A model generated the notes under the pieces. It was not told the origin of the DNA. It did not search any database and worked only from the letters and a program-made list of their open reading frames with translations. A stretch of DNA of 64,000 nucleotides, from the NCBI RefSeq assembly GCF_001645685.2, contig NZ_CP017080.1:2781051-2845050 (forward strand), written 5' to 3'. Below, piece after piece: positions 63,726 to 64,000 of this stretch (position 1 is the stretch's first letter; every line of letters starts with the position of its first letter). A program made the translations under genes and the position numbers. Source of the DNA: Peribacillus muralis (lineage in GTDB: Bacteria; Bacillota; Bacilli; Bacillales; DSM-1321).

Positions 63726-64000
63726 TTATTTGATTACTGAGTTTATATGACTAATGCTTTGGGAAGCATTGGCGATTAACTCTCCCGGACTAGCAGGTGA
63801 TAGGCAGCATTCAATCACCAAACCCAGATGGAAACCGGCGATTACGTGTATATCGCTCCCTCCCAACACTTGAAGTGTAGCTGCATTGCATGGGGAACCG
63901 CCTTTAATATCTGCCAGTATGATAATCTCTTGATGGCAGACCCGCAGTTGATTGACTGAAGTTCCGAGCTGGCTTGAAAATGATTCGAACGTTTCGTTCG
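63726..64000 (-). CDS. PTS mannose-family IIA, N-terminus outside window
   Basis: About 91 C-terminal residues before TAA at 63728-63726. The frame reads QEIIILADIKGGSPCNAATL, then HVIAGFHLGLVIECC and a helical end. ADIKGGSPCNAA corresponds to the conserved TDLFGGSPFNVA of EIIA-Man and IAGFHLGLVIE to the VTGVNLPMLLE block. The active histidine (in the first 15 residues) lies beyond the window. Completes the IIA-IIB-IICD-nanE order. Confidence 0.8.
   Translation of the reverse strand, partial: NETFESFSSQLGTSVNQLRVCHQEIIILADIKGGSPCNAATLQVLGGSDIHVIAGFHLGLVIECCLSPASPGELIANASQSISHINSVIK

Noticed and set aside
1..64000. CRISPR arrays, tRNA or rRNA genes, prophage or defence islands
   Set aside because: No regularly spaced repeats, cloverleaf or rRNA-like stretches, phage structural genes or nuclease/defence genes were seen on reading both strands.

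Overview
The window looks like a chromosomal stretch of an aerobic, spore-forming member of the Bacillaceae, probably Peribacillus or Bacillus sensu lato. The evidence is an alpha/beta-type small acid-soluble spore protein gene, MntR and TopB of the Bacillus type, strong GGAGG ribosome binding sites, cre-like CcpA sites, a sigma-54 (SigL) promoter in front of a RocG-type glutamate dehydrogenase, and moderate GC. The species is inference. No rRNA, tRNA, CRISPR array or prophage was seen.

Layout. 1-1000: truncated IS1182-type transposase plus a Bacillaceae-type palindromic repeat. 1025-3730: mntR and topB. 3915-4745: decayed IS3-family transposase and a decayed GH42 beta-galactosidase tail. 4835-9318: a hexitol PTS operon (mannitol-type IICB, IIA, MtlD) that also carries a 6-phospho-3-hexuloisomerase-like SIS protein and a ribulose-phosphate-3-epimerase-like protein, with a divergent DeoR regulator. 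10352-16138: mixed genes (membrane protein, DinB, a broken styrene-monooxygenase-like gene, prolyl 4-hydroxylase-like oxygenase, SASP, aldehyde dehydrogenase). 16340-21792: a sugar ABC transporter with divergent LacI regulator, followed by a broken oligosaccharide symporter gene. 22052-33566: a probable N-acetylgalactosamine/galactosamine catabolic cluster (GntR, LacI, Gfo/Idh, ABC importer, ROK kinase, AgaS, a decayed deacetylase, LacC, LacD). 33806-37714: MFS/ROK repressor pair and a MarR/nitroreductase pair with striking operators.

37865-49635 is the most interesting region: a ten-gene minus-strand operon (MurQ, lactose/cellobiose-type PTS IIB-IIC, a small membrane protein, GH4 glycosidase, PTS IIA, MupG-like 6-phosphomuramidase, GlcNAc-type kinase, RpiR and GntR regulators) facing a secreted GHL10 glycosidase and an anhydro-MurNAc kinase (AnmK). 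Together they can secrete a glycan hydrolase, import and phosphorylate peptidoglycan disaccharides, split them, and turn MurNAc-6-P into GlcNAc-6-P. The classical MurP-type permease is absent, so the PTS here is a candidate peptidoglycan-disaccharide transporter.

49881-60538 is an arginine/guanidino-compound catabolism region: a RocE-like permease, an M20 amidohydrolase, a YfcC-family transporter, a RocB-like peptidase, two DDAH/amidinotransferase-fold enzymes, a divergent IclR regulator with a clear palindromic operator, and RocG with a SigL promoter. 60899-64000 holds NanE with a mannose-family PTS in which IIC and IID are fused in one chain. The whole window is dominated by carbon-source uptake cassettes, each with its own regulator, and by several freshly decayed relatives of such genes.
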